Source: Paludisphaera rhizosphaerae
GTDB lineage: Bacteria > Planctomycetota > Planctomycetia > Isosphaerales > Isosphaeraceae
Length of the DNA stretch: 64,000 bases
Assembly: GCF_011065895.1 (NCBI RefSeq)
Contig: NZ_JAALCR010000025.1
Coordinates: 1-64,000, forward strand
Direction of reading: 5' to 3'
A program made the translations under genes and the position numbers. The notes beneath the pieces are model-generated. The model was not told where the DNA came from. It ran no database searches and saw only the letters and a list, made by a program, of their open reading frames with translations. Positions 52,494 through 61,370 of the stretch are shown in pieces (position 1 is the first letter of the stretch; each line of letters begins with the position of its first letter).

Positions 52494-52967
52494 ATGACGC
52501 GTATGATCGCCTGCATCCTCCTGTCGGTCGCCGGCGGCTTTGCGGCCAGGGCTGAAGACGCTCCGGGAGTCTTCCTGAAGCTGAACGATCCCAACCCGGG
52601 AGACCGGATCGTCAAGGGGACGGAGATGTTCGTCCGCGTCGGTCTTGTGATCCTCGAAGGCGCCGAACCGCCCCACCGCATCGACGTTGATTTCGTCCGA
52701 GACTCCGACAGGGCGAGCGCCGGTCAGTTCACCGAGTCCCCCGTGAAGCTGACCCGCATCGGCGACACCCGCCGCTACTTCTGCGCGATCAAGGTGAAGA
52801 CCCCCACCTCGTCGGGCCCCCACACCCTGAAGGTGACCGCCCGCGGCAAGTCGGGACTCCTCCCGACCGACCCCTCGACGACCATGATCCTTAAGGAGAC
52901 CGCCAGCGACGTCTGGACGTTCTCCAACCCGGTCAAGAAGCCTGTCGAAACGAAGCCCGCGCCCTGA
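52494..52967 (+). CDS. Small exported protein of unknown function
   Basis: The 157-residue product has a signal peptide (MTRMIACILLSVAGGFAARA, cleavage expected near AEDA) and a beta-rich mature part. The mature part has FLKLNDPNPGDRIVKGTEMF, VRVGLVILEGAEPPHRIDVD and GPHTLKVTARGKSGLLPTDP, a pattern like a single Ig-like domain. GAGGAAG lies 8-10 bases before the ATG. The family is not recognised. It shares a 30-bp upstream repeat with the previous small gene and may be controlled together with it. Confidence 0.75.
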   Translation: MTRMIACILLSVAGGFAARAEDAPGVFLKLNDPNPGDRIVKGTEMFVRVGLVILEGAEPPHRIDVDFVRDSDRASAGQFTESPVKLTRIGDTRRYFCAIKVKTPTSSGPHTLKVTARGKSGLLPTDPSTTMILKETASDVWTFSNPVKKPVETKPAP

Positions 52968-53020
52968 ATCCGGACCTCGGGCGAAGGCGTCTTCCTCGGG
53001 AATACTCCCATCCTGGGTGC

Positions 53021-53057
53021 CATGCCCACGCTTGCGTGGGCATGCGATCGGCGACGG
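53021..53057. repeat. Perfect palindrome, family B, with conserved tail
   Basis: CATGCCCACGC and GCGTGGGCATG form an 11-bp stem with a TT loop (53021-53044), followed by CGATCGGCGACGG. It lies 87 bases before the gene at 53145, which has a matching palindrome on its other side. Confidence 0.88.
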
Positions 53058-53144
53058 CCGCGCGAACATATGGGACCGGATCATGTCCACGTCGGAGTGG
53101 GCTTGGCGTTCCATCCGAGCCACCCTCGAACGAAGGTTCCACAG

Positions 53145-53675
53145 ATGGGCATCGGCGTTATCGTTTGCGGCTACATCGAATGGCCCGGCTACGCGGGCTC
53201 GCCGGCGGGCAAGAGGATCTATAGGGCCAACCGGCGCGCGATCCTGAGCCTGCCCGCGTCCGATCCAGACTGGCCGTTCATCACCCGCGACATGTTCTCG
53301 GCTCTGCCGCTTCGGGCGACCAGGGACCGACGCATAGCTCAGTACGAGAACCACGTGATCCATTTCGCGGGCGATTACAAGAACATGTATCGCCTTGAAG
53401 CGGACTGGGTGAGGAAGTTCGAGGCCTTGTTGGGCCGCCTCTGCTGGTACAACGCCGTCGCGACGCTTGATTTCTGCTCATATCGCTATGAGTGGATTGT
53501 TCCGTTCGATCACATCGACGATCGTTACTACAGCGATACGCCCCGCCCGCCCACGGAATGGTCCTTCCAGTGCTACCACATCGACTGCCAGCCGATTCCG
53601 ACGGACGAAGCGATCGACGGTCCGTTGGACAGCCTGCATCACACTCCCTGGCGAGAGCCCGGCAGCCCTTCATGA
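53145..53675 (+). CDS. Orphan protein bracketed by palindromes
   Basis: I do not recognise the family. The 176-residue protein starts MGIGVIVCGYIEWPGYAGSP and is rich in aromatic residues (NMYRLEADWVRKFEALLGRL, SYRYEWIVPFDHIDDRYYSD), with no leader or membrane segment. The compact, acidic-aromatic make-up resembles small cytosolic immunity or effector-like proteins, but nothing proves such a role. AAGG precedes the ATG. The gene has a family-B palindrome on each side (53021-53057 and 53688-53711), which may mean that gene and repeats moved together. Confidence 0.65.
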   Translation: MGIGVIVCGYIEWPGYAGSPAGKRIYRANRRAILSLPASDPDWPFITRDMFSALPLRATRDRRIAQYENHVIHFAGDYKNMYRLEADWVRKFEALLGRLCWYNAVATLDFCSYRYEWIVPFDHIDDRYYSDTPRPPTEWSFQCYHIDCQPIPTDEAIDGPLDSLHHTPWREPGSPS

Positions 53676-53687
53676 GCCTCGCCGATC

Positions 53688-53711
53688 CATGGCCACGCGA
53701 GCGTGGCCATG
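53688..53711. repeat. Perfect palindrome, family B
   Basis: CATGGCCACGC and GCGTGGCCATG form an 11-bp stem with a GA loop, 12 bases after the stop of the gene at 53145. It could also serve as that gene's terminator. Confidence 0.85.
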
Positions 53712-53766
53712 CCACCCATCGGAGTAGGTGCTCATCGGGAGTTGGACTTTCGACAGGCTTTCCCCG

Positions 53767-54342
53767 TCACGACGGCCGCTGCCAGTCCCCGCGGATCTTG
53801 GCGTAGTCGAGGGCGTGGTAACCTTGCTGGGCGAGGCGTTTGCCCCCCTCGACGTAATCGGCCGGATCGCGGGAGGATGAGGTTCCCAGGCCGTCGACGT
53901 AGCGGTTGAACATGCAGAAGGCGGCGGCGATCAGGACGGTGTCGTGGATCGCCTTGTCGTCGGCGCCCTCGGCGCGGGCCTTTTCGACGTCCTCGGCGGT
54001 GACCAGCTTGCCGTCGCGGCGGACCTTGTCGGCGATGGCGAGCAGGGCATTCAGCTTCGGCGAGACCTCCGCGGAGGCGGCGTCGGCGATCACCTGGTCG
54101 ACGGTCCCCGCCTGGTCGCCCAGGTGCGCGCGGGCGGCCGCGGCGTGGCTCTGGCAGCAGTAGTTGCACTGGTTGCCGGCCGAGACGTACGCCGCGATCG
54201 TCTCGCGCTCGCCGGGCGTGAGCGACGACGGGCCCCGCAACAGGGCCTCGGCGATGTCGCAGAGCGGCTTCTGGGCCTCGGGATAGGCGGCCATCAGGCC
54301 CCGGATGCCCGGGACGCCCTCGGGGAGCGAGATGTGGGCCAT
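53767..54342 (-). CDS. Carboxymuconolactone decarboxylase/AhpD-like peroxidase family protein
   Basis: The 191-residue protein has the AhpD-like active site SAGNQCNYCCQSH, with Cys59 and Cys62 as the redox pair and His66, and the proton-relay Glu in GERETIAAYVSA. The helical layout and length fit the peroxidase-related branch of this family. It probably reduces organic peroxides or peroxynitrite with an unknown reducing partner in the cytosol. The extra Cys63 directly after the CxxC is unusual. The start at 54342 has GAGGAG upstream. It is convergent with the orphan gene and shares strand with the surface protein behind it, but a hairpin separates them. Confidence 0.88.
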   Translation of the reverse strand: MAHISLPEGVPGIRGLMAAYPEAQKPLCDIAEALLRGPSSLTPGERETIAAYVSAGNQCNYCCQSHAAAARAHLGDQAGTVDQVIADAASAEVSPKLNALLAIADKVRRDGKLVTAEDVEKARAEGADDKAIHDTVLIAAAFCMFNRYVDGLGTSSSRDPADYVEGGKRLAQQGYHALDYAKIRGDWQRPS

Positions 54343-54417
54343 GCGTCGGTCTCCTCGGCGGTTCGACGAGTCTGCCTCGGCCCGAGTCTAGCGGACCGCC
54401 GGATGCGAAAGAAGGCA

Positions 54418-54447
54418 GGCGAGGCCGCTCCGCCGGACGGCCTCGCC
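54418..54447 (-). terminator. Hairpin behind the large surface-protein gene
   Basis: GGCGAGGCCG and CGGCCTCGCC pair over 10 bp with a 10-base loop, just downstream of the minus-strand stop at 54459. Confidence 0.7.
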
Positions 54448-54458
54448 CTTCGGGAAGG

Positions 54459-56915
54459 TCACCAGCTAACCGACAGCGACGGCAGCTTGCCGGGGAGGGC
54501 GACGGTGAAGCCCTTCGTGCTGACGGTGAAGCTCGACCCGATCCCCACGCGGCCCAGGCCGTCGATGGCGGCCGACCCCCCGACGGAGCCACTGCCGTAG
54601 AGCTTGATCCCGCTCGAACTGACGCCCAGATCGATGATCGCGGAGAGACTGCCGTCGATCGAGCCGATCCCCAGGTCCTGGTGGAACGTCGCGTAGAGCC
54701 CCGCGTAGAAGCGGAAGTTCCCCGCCGACTGGCACACCAGCAGCTCGATCGAGGCGTGCAGCTTCGTGACCTGGGCGTCGATGTCGAGCGAGGCTTTCGC
54801 GTACAGGCTGAAGTCGCCGTTGGTGTAGTTGATGAACCCGTTCATGGCGAGCGTGGTCAAGCCCATCGGCGGCGAGAACCGGGCGCTGGCGGAAATCGTG
54901 TTCGACAGGCTGTCCCCCGAGAGCGTGACCTGGCCGAAGGAGTACCCGTTGATCCCGGCCGTCGACGACGAGGCGTCGAAGAACCAGATGCCGCTCCGGA
55001 GGTTGACCCGCCCCTCGACGCTGTAGTTCGACAGGTTGACCTTGCCCTGGAGCGGCGTCCCCTTGAAAAAATCGGACCCGCCGGCCTGGAAGTAGATCAT
55101 GTAAGGCGTGACGACGACCGACCCCTGGGAGAGATCCAGCGAGAGCTTCGCCAGTTCGTTTCCGTTGCTGTTCTTGGGCGCCAGGCTGAGCGACGACTTG
55201 CCGTTGAGGCCGATGCGGACGTCGCTCAGGGCGCCGGCGATCGTCCCCAGGTCGAGGTCGCCTCGCAGCACGCGGCCCAGGTCGGCGGCGGAGAGTTCCA
55301 GCATGCGGCCGTCGTCGTTCGCGTCCAGGTCTAGGACGGTCTCGCCCTGGATCTTGATGGGGTAGTTCCCCAGCTTGATCCCGGCCATCGCGTAGACGTT
55401 GCCGAAGATCGGGTCGACGATCGTGCTCCCCGCCGTCTTCGGAGTAAAGGGGATCCGCCCGGCCGAGGACCAGCCGAACGCCGCCTCCTCCAGAGGGTTC
55501 TTGCCGACCTCGGGATCGATCCGGACGAACAGGAAGGGGTCGGAGGGATCGAAGGCGGCCTGCACGCCGATGCTGTTCCCGGGCGCCTTGACGGTCGTCC
55601 CGCCGAACTGGACGCCTGCCGCGGTGCTCACGCGGAAGCTGAAGTAGGGCACGGCGTCGTTGAGTGGGGCATCCAGACCGCTCGCCTTGAGCGTCGATCC
55701 CAGGCCCAGGACGATCGACCCGCCTGCTGGGTTGAGCTGGATTCCCAGGCCGGTGGCGTCGGCGATCGTGCGGAGCGGACTTGAGGGGCTCGTCGTGTCG
55801 ATCCCCATGCCGGGCCACCAGGCGGCCTGATAAGCCCCGACGTCCGGCACGGCCGAGGCGTTCGTGACGACGTAGACCATCCCGGGGCTCATCGGGATCT
55901 CCCCCGCCGCCGTCTGGAGATAGACGGGTCCAATGCTGTAGTAGACGTTTTGGCCCCCGACCGTGTACGAACTCCAGGTCGCCCGCATCCGGAAGCCGGC
56001 CCCGCTGGGTCCGTTGAAGGTGAGATAATCGCCGCTGCGCGAGACCGTCAAGTCCCCCTTCGCCGCCAGCTCCTGCGGCGAGAGGCTCCCCGAGACCAGC
56101 CCCACCGTCTGCCCCGCCCCGTTCAGAACGCCGTGGAAGCCGTTGCGGATCAAAACGTCGGAGCCGCCCGACCGGCTGCTGGAGTCGTACACGTCACTGC
56201 CGGGGCTCCCCAGGAAGACGTCGTTCCCGCCGCCGCCGATCAGCCGGTCGTCGCCCGGCCCGCCGTTCATCGTCGCCGGGAGGCTCGTCGCGTTGGTGAA
56301 GGAGTCGTTGCCGTCGCCGCCGTTGAAGACGATCCGGTTGAAGCCGGACAGCCCGGCGGCGCGGACGTTGTTCAGGTCGAGACGATAGGCGTTCCAGCCC
56401 GCGAGGTTCACCGCGGCCGTGTCGTTCCCGGTGAAGCCCTGGATCGTCAGCGTCCCGGTCGTGCGGTCGTTGATCGCGTAGGCCGCGCCCCGGTTCTGGA
56501 ACGTGTCGCCAGAGTCGTGGTCGGTGAGGACGTTGTCGCCCGTGCCGCTCATGTAGAAGTCGGCGCCGGGACCGCCGGTGAACGTCGAGGGGAGACTCGT
56601 TAGGTTCCGGAACGCGTCGTCCCCCACGCCCCCTTGAAAATCGATCGACGTGACGTTCGAGAACGACGGGGTGTAGGGGGCGGCATCGGCAGAGCGGTCG
56701 ACGACGAAGATCAGCCCGCCGCTGGGGTAGATCAGGGCGTCGTCGTTGCCGGCGCCGCCGACGATCGAGAGCCGGCCCGTTGGGTCGAGGCTCGCCGTGA
56801 CCGAGAGCAGAACGCGCTCGCCAAGGGGCTCGATTTCGAGCCGGACGCGACGATTCGAGGAAGCTCGACGCGAGGTGCGAGGAGACGAGAAAAGGCCTTT
56901 GAGCGGCGACATCAT
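54459..56915 (-). CDS. Large surface protein with LExR motif and RTX-like N-terminal part
   Basis: The 818-residue protein starts MMSPLKGLFSSPRTSRRASS and has the surface motif LEIEPLGERVLLSVTA. Residues about 45-265 are short RTX-like segments (IVGGAGNDDALIY, FQGGVGDDAF, FNGGDGNDSF, GGPGDDRLIGGGGNDVF). The remaining 550 residues are beta-rich with long repeating strands (LSLDLSQGSVVVTPYMIYFQ, ISASARFSPPMGLTTLAMNG, LDIDAQVTKLHASIELLVC). They resemble a large beta-helix or barrel-like repeat domain, but no known enzyme motif is seen. The double ATG at 56915/56912 has GGGAG six bases upstream. It lies 113 bases from the ECF sigma gene, same strand. Confidence 0.88.
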   Translation of the reverse strand: MMSPLKGLFSSPRTSRRASSNRRVRLEIEPLGERVLLSVTASLDPTGRLSIVGGAGNDDALIYPSGGLIFVVDRSADAAPYTPSFSNVTSIDFQGGVGDDAFRNLTSLPSTFTGGPGADFYMSGTGDNVLTDHDSGDTFQNRGAAYAINDRTTGTLTIQGFTGNDTAAVNLAGWNAYRLDLNNVRAAGLSGFNRIVFNGGDGNDSFTNATSLPATMNGGPGDDRLIGGGGNDVFLGSPGSDVYDSSSRSGGSDVLIRNGFHGVLNGAGQTVGLVSGSLSPQELAAKGDLTVSRSGDYLTFNGPSGAGFRMRATWSSYTVGGQNVYYSIGPVYLQTAAGEIPMSPGMVYVVTNASAVPDVGAYQAAWWPGMGIDTTSPSSPLRTIADATGLGIQLNPAGGSIVLGLGSTLKASGLDAPLNDAVPYFSFRVSTAAGVQFGGTTVKAPGNSIGVQAAFDPSDPFLFVRIDPEVGKNPLEEAAFGWSSAGRIPFTPKTAGSTIVDPIFGNVYAMAGIKLGNYPIKIQGETVLDLDANDDGRMLELSAADLGRVLRGDLDLGTIAGALSDVRIGLNGKSSLSLAPKNSNGNELAKLSLDLSQGSVVVTPYMIYFQAGGSDFFKGTPLQGKVNLSNYSVEGRVNLRSGIWFFDASSSTAGINGYSFGQVTLSGDSLSNTISASARFSPPMGLTTLAMNGFINYTNGDFSLYAKASLDIDAQVTKLHASIELLVCQSAGNFRFYAGLYATFHQDLGIGSIDGSLSAIIDLGVSSSGIKLYGSGSVGGSAAIDGLGRVGIGSSFTVSTKGFTVALPGKLPSLSVSW

Positions 56916-57028
56916 AAACGCTCCCGGCGGCGGATCGCCCTGGTGTGTGGAGAGACCGGTTTGCAACCGACTCCCCACTTAACTCCGGGAGTGTGACAGG
57001 AGATTTTTTCCGCGGCGGGATGGGCGGC

Positions 57029-57616
57029 CTAATCGATCAGGTCGCCGATCTCTTGCTTGAGGCGGCGGAGGATCCGCGACTTCGCCTGACGGACGGCGGT
57101 GGGGCCGACGCCCATCTCGCGTGCGACGGCGTCGACGGGCATTCCATCGACGGCCGTCCTCCAGAAGGTCTTCCAGGTCTTCTCCTCAAACTCGCCGCGG
57201 ACCAGTTCGAGGGCTCGGTGATAGAGGGCGGAGACCTGATCGGCGGGGTCGTCCTCGTCAAGGTCGGTGCTGGGATCGGGGGCCTGGGCCATCCGGACGG
57301 CGGCCTGGGTGCCCCCCTCGGCGACCGGGGTGCGGCCGCCGCGACGGAGAGCGTCCAGCCGCTTGTTCCGGGCGATCGTTCGCAGCCAGGCGCGGAAGCC
57401 GTCGCCGGCTCGATCACGGCGGAACGACGGCAGCCCCTGCGCCACGGCCAGGAAGATCTCCTGCGCAAGGTCGTCGACGTCCGCGCCGGGGCACCCCCAG
57501 CGGACGCACCAGTGCCGGACGAGCGGGCTGTAAAGGTAGACCAGCCGCGACCAGGCCTCGGAATCCGAGGCTCGGGCGCGATCCAGGAGCGTCATGGACG
57601 TGGTGTCGTCGGTCAA
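57029..57616 (-). CDS. ECF-type sigma factor paired with a divergent kinase
   Basis: The 195-residue protein has region 2 (WSRLVYLYSPLVRHWCVRWG, DVDDLAQEIFLAVAQGLPSF, FRAWLRTIARNKRLDALRR) and region 4 (ALELVRGEFEEKTWKTFWRT, PVDAVAREMGVGPTAVRQAK). I prefer the TTG at 57616 because GGGAG lies 9 bases upstream; the ATG at 57595 is the alternative. The gene is divergent, with about 100 bases between, from a Ser/Thr kinase with a zinc anti-sigma-like motif. That arrangement is known from ECF groups controlled by kinases. It also lies upstream of a large surface-protein gene on its own strand and may direct it. Confidence 0.93.
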   Translation of the reverse strand: MTDDTTSMTLLDRARASDSEAWSRLVYLYSPLVRHWCVRWGCPGADVDDLAQEIFLAVAQGLPSFRRDRAGDGFRAWLRTIARNKRLDALRRGGRTPVAEGGTQAAVRMAQAPDPSTDLDEDDPADQVSALYHRALELVRGEFEEKTWKTFWRTAVDGMPVDAVAREMGVGPTAVRQAKSRILRRLKQEIGDLID

Positions 57617-57715
57617 CGAGAAGGCTCCCTTGTCGTCGGGCCTGAGAGTCGCCCATGATATTGACGCTCCCCACCCTCTCCCGCAACCCTTCGAGGTGCT
57701 ACCGGAGACCCGATC

Positions 57716-60481
57716 GTGTCGCCCTCTCTCGACGCCTGCCCGGACGACGAGGCCCTCGCCGCCGTCGCTGCCGGGGAATTCGACGAGGACCGGGAAGCCG
57801 CCGTCTTCGCCCATGTCGAGGCCTGCCCGGCGTGCGCCGCGCGGCTCGCCGAGCGGGAGCAGGACTCGAACCCCTTCTTGAAGGGGCTCTGGCTCAACAT
57901 CGAGCCGGACGACCTCGCGAAGCTCACAAGCCTTCCTCGCCCCGACGAACCTCCGGATCCGCCGGGATATGAGATCCTCGACGTGCTGGGAATGGGCGGG
58001 ATGGGGATCGTCCACAAGGCCCGGCACCTGCGGCTCAATCGCATCGTGGCGCTGAAAAGGATGAGGGTTCAGACGCCGGGCGGCCTCCATCGTTTCCGCC
58101 GCGAGGCCGAGACCGTCGCGGCGCTCCAGCATCCCAACATCATCCAGATTTACGAGGTGGGCGACGTCGGCGGCCACCCCTACCTGGCGCTGGAGCACGT
58201 TGCGGGGAAGTCGCTGCTGGAGGTCCTGAGGCATGGGCGGAGGCCCATCACTCCTCGGGAGGCCGCCGCGCTCCTGGCGAAGGTCGCCGACGCCGTGCAG
58301 CACGCCCACGACCGCGGGATCGTCCACCGCGACCTGAAGCCGGGGAACATCCTCCTTCAGCCCACGACGGCCGGCGCGGACTCGTTCGAGACGCTCGACG
58401 ACGTCGCCCCCAAGATCGGCGATTTCGGCATCGCCAAGTGGCTGGCCCAGGAAGCAGCGACCGAGGACGACGCCTGGGCCACCCGCACGGGCGCCCTGCT
58501 GGGGACTCCCTGCTACATGGCCCCGGAGCAGCTCGAGGGCCGAAACGTCGGGCCGCTCGTCGACGTCTACGCTCTGGGCGTGATCCTCTACATGGCCCTC
58601 GCCCAACGCCTGCCGTTCCCCGAAACGTCCCGGTTCCCGATCGCCGGCCGACCCGATCCCCGGCCGCCGTCCGCCTTGCAGCGGGGCGTCCCCCGCGACC
58701 TCGACGTGATCTGCCTGAAGTGCCTCCAGGACGATCCCACCCGCCGTTACGCGAGGGCCGCCGACCTGGCTGCCGACCTCCGCCGGTTCCTCGACGGCGC
58801 GCCGATTCTCGCCCGGCCGACGCCGTTCTGGGAGGCCGTCTGGAAGGCCGCGCGACGTCGCCCGGCGCTCGCCGGGGCGTTGGCCGCGGTTCAGGCGGCG
58901 CTGGTGGTGATCGCCGCCGGCGCCTGGTGGTACAACGGCCGTCTTCGCGACGCCCTCCAGTCGACCAGAGCGGCCGAAGCCCAGGCCGAGACCAGCGCGC
59001 GGACGGCGCTCGACGCCAATCGGCGGCTGGTGGAACAGGTCCGGACCACCTTGCAGGACGTCCCCGCGACCCGCGCCCTGCGCCGGGGACTGCTGGAGAC
59101 GGCCGTCGACGGGCTGCGCCGCGTGACGACCTCCGACGCCAACGCCCCACGCCTCAGCCGGGCGGCGGCCCATCGGCTTCTGGGCGAGGTCCACTGGGAA
59201 CTCGGCCGGACGGACGAGGCGGTCGCCGAGATGGAACGCTCGCGGGCCGTCGCCTCCGCCCTGCTCGCCGCCGACCCGACGCTCGACGACGCCCGCGAGC
59301 AACTCGCCCTCGCCTGTCGCCGGCTGGGCTCGTTCCACCTCCGGGGCGGGCGTCCGGAACAGGCGCGACCTTGCTTTCAGGAGGCCCTCGACGTCGCCGA
59401 AGCCTGGCGGCGACGGTCGCCCGAAGACCCCCGCGCCGAGCTGGCCGTGATTCAGGGGCTCGAACACCAGGGCCACGCCGCTCACTGGGGCGGCGACCTC
59501 GACGCCGCCGGCAGCCTGCTGGAACGGATGCTCGCCATGACCGAGGCCCGGCTCGCCGCCCAACCCGACGACGACGAGTCCCAGAAGATGCTTGGCTCCG
59601 CCCTCGACCTGCTGGGGGGGATCGCCGAGACCCGCGGCGACCTCAAGACGGCCCGCGACCGATTCCAGCGGTCGCTCGACCTGGAGCTGGCGGCCGAGGC
59701 CCGGCGCGGTCGGTCGGCGGCCGTCGGCCGGGCGCCCGAGGACGATCCGGCCTTTCGCAACGTCGTCGTCTCGCTGAACAACCTGGCGGTGCTGGACGTG
59801 CTCCTGGGCGACATGACCCGCGCCGCGGCCGAGATGGACGCCGGACTCGATCGCGCCCGCCGCTGGGCCGCCCACGACCCGGAGGACGTCCAGCGCAAGC
59901 TCGACCTGATCGACGCCCTCGTCAATCGCGCGGGCGTCGAGACGGATCGGCTCGCGCACGCCGCGGCGATCCCGTTCCTGGAGGAGGCGCAAACCCTGCT
60001 GAACGACCTTCGATCCGCGGGGAAGTTGGACGGGCTCCCGATCTACGGGATCGAGCGGACCAACGGCGTCATCGAGGAGCTGGAGGTCTGCCGCCTCGCG
60101 ACGACCGCCGTGGAAGATGCCTCGGTCATCTGGAAGGCCCCGCCGTACGTCGCCCCCCGCGTCGCGACGGCTCGCATCGGCCTGCTCCTCCAGGCCGGGC
60201 GTCGGGACGAGGCGATCGCCGAGGCCGAACGCCTCGCCGCCTTCGACCCGGTTGATTCCGCCGCCTGGCTCGCCAAGGCTCGGTCGTGCTCGCAACTCGC
60301 CGAGACCTTTGATCCCCTCGCGGCCCGTCTGGTCGAGGCTTCAATCCAGGCGCTCGGCAAGGTCTACGACGCCGGCGGCGCCCCGCCCAAACGCCTGGAG
60401 CTGGAGACCGACCCCCGCCTCGCCGCCGCCCGACGTTCGCCGGCGTTCGCCGCGATCCTGGCGCGGGCTCCCGCGCAGTAG
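57716..60481 (+). CDS. Ser/Thr protein kinase with N-terminal anti-sigma-like zinc motif and TPR tail
   Basis: From a GTG start, the 921-residue protein opens with a short helical domain ending HVEACPAC, an HxxxCxxC motif (His33, Cys37, Cys40) as in zinc-binding anti-sigma factors. The kinase domain follows, with GMGGMGIVH, Lys114 in VALKRM, HRDLKPGN (from His204), DFGIAK (Asp236), CYMAPEQ and VDVYALGVILYMAL. All catalytic residues are present. A membrane helix near residues 385-405 (AGALAAVQAALVVIAAGAWW) leads to a helical tail of about 500 residues, probably TPR-like. It is divergent from an ECF sigma gene and probably controls it by binding, phosphorylation or both. Confidence 0.95.
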   Translation: MSPSLDACPDDEALAAVAAGEFDEDREAAVFAHVEACPACAARLAEREQDSNPFLKGLWLNIEPDDLAKLTSLPRPDEPPDPPGYEILDVLGMGGMGIVHKARHLRLNRIVALKRMRVQTPGGLHRFRREAETVAALQHPNIIQIYEVGDVGGHPYLALEHVAGKSLLEVLRHGRRPITPREAAALLAKVADAVQHAHDRGIVHRDLKPGNILLQPTTAGADSFETLDDVAPKIGDFGIAKWLAQEAATEDDAWATRTGALLGTPCYMAPEQLEGRNVGPLVDVYALGVILYMALAQRLPFPETSRFPIAGRPDPRPPSALQRGVPRDLDVICLKCLQDDPTRRYARAADLAADLRRFLDGAPILARPTPFWEAVWKAARRRPALAGALAAVQAALVVIAAGAWWYNGRLRDALQSTRAAEAQAETSARTALDANRRLVEQVRTTLQDVPATRALRRGLLETAVDGLRRVTTSDANAPRLSRAAAHRLLGEVHWELGRTDEAVAEMERSRAVASALLAADPTLDDAREQLALACRRLGSFHLRGGRPEQARPCFQEALDVAEAWRRRSPEDPRAELAVIQGLEHQGHAAHWGGDLDAAGSLLERMLAMTEARLAAQPDDDESQKMLGSALDLLGGIAETRGDLKTARDRFQRSLDLELAAEARRGRSAAVGRAPEDDPAFRNVVVSLNNLAVLDVLLGDMTRAAAEMDAGLDRARRWAAHDPEDVQRKLDLIDALVNRAGVETDRLAHAAAIPFLEEAQTLLNDLRSAGKLDGLPIYGIERTNGVIEELEVCRLATTAVEDASVIWKAPPYVAPRVATARIGLLLQAGRRDEAIAEAERLAAFDPVDSAAWLAKARSCSQLAETFDPLAARLVEASIQALGKVYDAGGAPPKRLELETDPRLAAARRSPAFAAILARAPAQ

Positions 60482-60507
60482 CCTCCTACTTGGAAAGAGA
60501 GCTTCCG

Positions 60508-61266
60508 ATGCAGCGTCTTCTTGCCTTTCTGTTCGCCGTCGGGGTGACGTCGGCGACCGTCTTCAGCGCGGAGCCGCCCCCGCCGGTCGTGATGCTCAAG
60601 CTGGACGATCTGTCCCGCATCACCCCGCGCTGGCAGCGCGTCGTCGACTTCCTTCAGGCCGAGGGATTGAAGGCCAATTTCGGGATTATCAACGGCCCGC
60701 TGGAGAAAGAAGACCCCAAGTTCAACGCCTGGGTGAAAGACCTCGCCGCGAAGGGGACGATCGAGTTCTGGCACCACGGCTACGACGCCAAGTACCCCCA
60801 CGACGCCACCCACAAGGGGGAGTTCGAGGGCTCCGGCTACGACCTCCAGCGCAAGGCCCTGACGCGCGGTCAGGAACTGGCGAAACTCCGCTTCGGCCAG
60901 CCGTACACGGCCTTCGGCCCGCACTACAGCGGGACGGACGCCGACACCTTCCAGGCTCTCGAAGAAGTCCCCGAGATCAAGGTCGTCTTCTTCTACGCGC
61001 CGAAGCCCCCGGCGAAGACGTCCAAGATCATCATCGAACGCCGGATGGAGCTGGAGAAGCCGATCTTCCACCCCAACCCCGCCTTCGTGAAGGAGCGCTA
61101 CGAGGCCGTCGGCAAGACCAGGGACTACATCGCCATCCAGGGCCACGCCGACCAGTGGGACGACCCCCGCTTCGCCGACTTCCAGGAAGCCGTCCGATTC
61201 CTGAAATCCAAGGGCTGCCGCTTCGTGACCGTCTCCGAATGGATGGCGGAACGGAAGACGCAGTGA
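60508..61266 (+). CDS. Exported polysaccharide deacetylase-like (NodB fold) protein
   Basis: The 252-residue product has a signal peptide (MQRLLAFLFAVGVTSATVFS) and then the NodB-like first motif VVMLKLDDLSR with the metal- and base-type Asp pair. FGIINGPLEKED is the strand after it, and IEFWHHGYD replaces the usual HxxxH region. FIAIQGHAD-like text near the end (YIAIQGHADQWDD) carries a late conserved His. It likely removes acetyl groups from an extracellular polysaccharide, but the changed second motif leaves activity uncertain. The start was taken at the ATG directly before the leader; GGAAAGAGA lies upstream. It follows the kinase by 26 bases and may be read with it. Confidence 0.82.
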   Translation: MQRLLAFLFAVGVTSATVFSAEPPPPVVMLKLDDLSRITPRWQRVVDFLQAEGLKANFGIINGPLEKEDPKFNAWVKDLAAKGTIEFWHHGYDAKYPHDATHKGEFEGSGYDLQRKALTRGQELAKLRFGQPYTAFGPHYSGTDADTFQALEEVPEIKVVFFYAPKPPAKTSKIIIERRMELEKPIFHPNPAFVKERYEAVGKTRDYIAIQGHADQWDDPRFADFQEAVRFLKSKGCRFVTVSEWMAERKTQ

Positions 61267-61370
61267 AGTCCGAGCCGACCGAATTTCCTTTCGAATTCCG
61301 GGACTGATCCCCCGCCGTCGTGACATAACCTTGGGTTCGGGCGAGACTCGAAGGCCGGGGAGAAGGAACG

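Noticed and set aside
57616-60295. A long frame antisense to the kinase and continuous with the ECF sigma gene
   Set aside because: Only the sigma part carries motifs. The 900 codons before it are antisense to the kinase and lack sense, so the sigma start was set near 57616.
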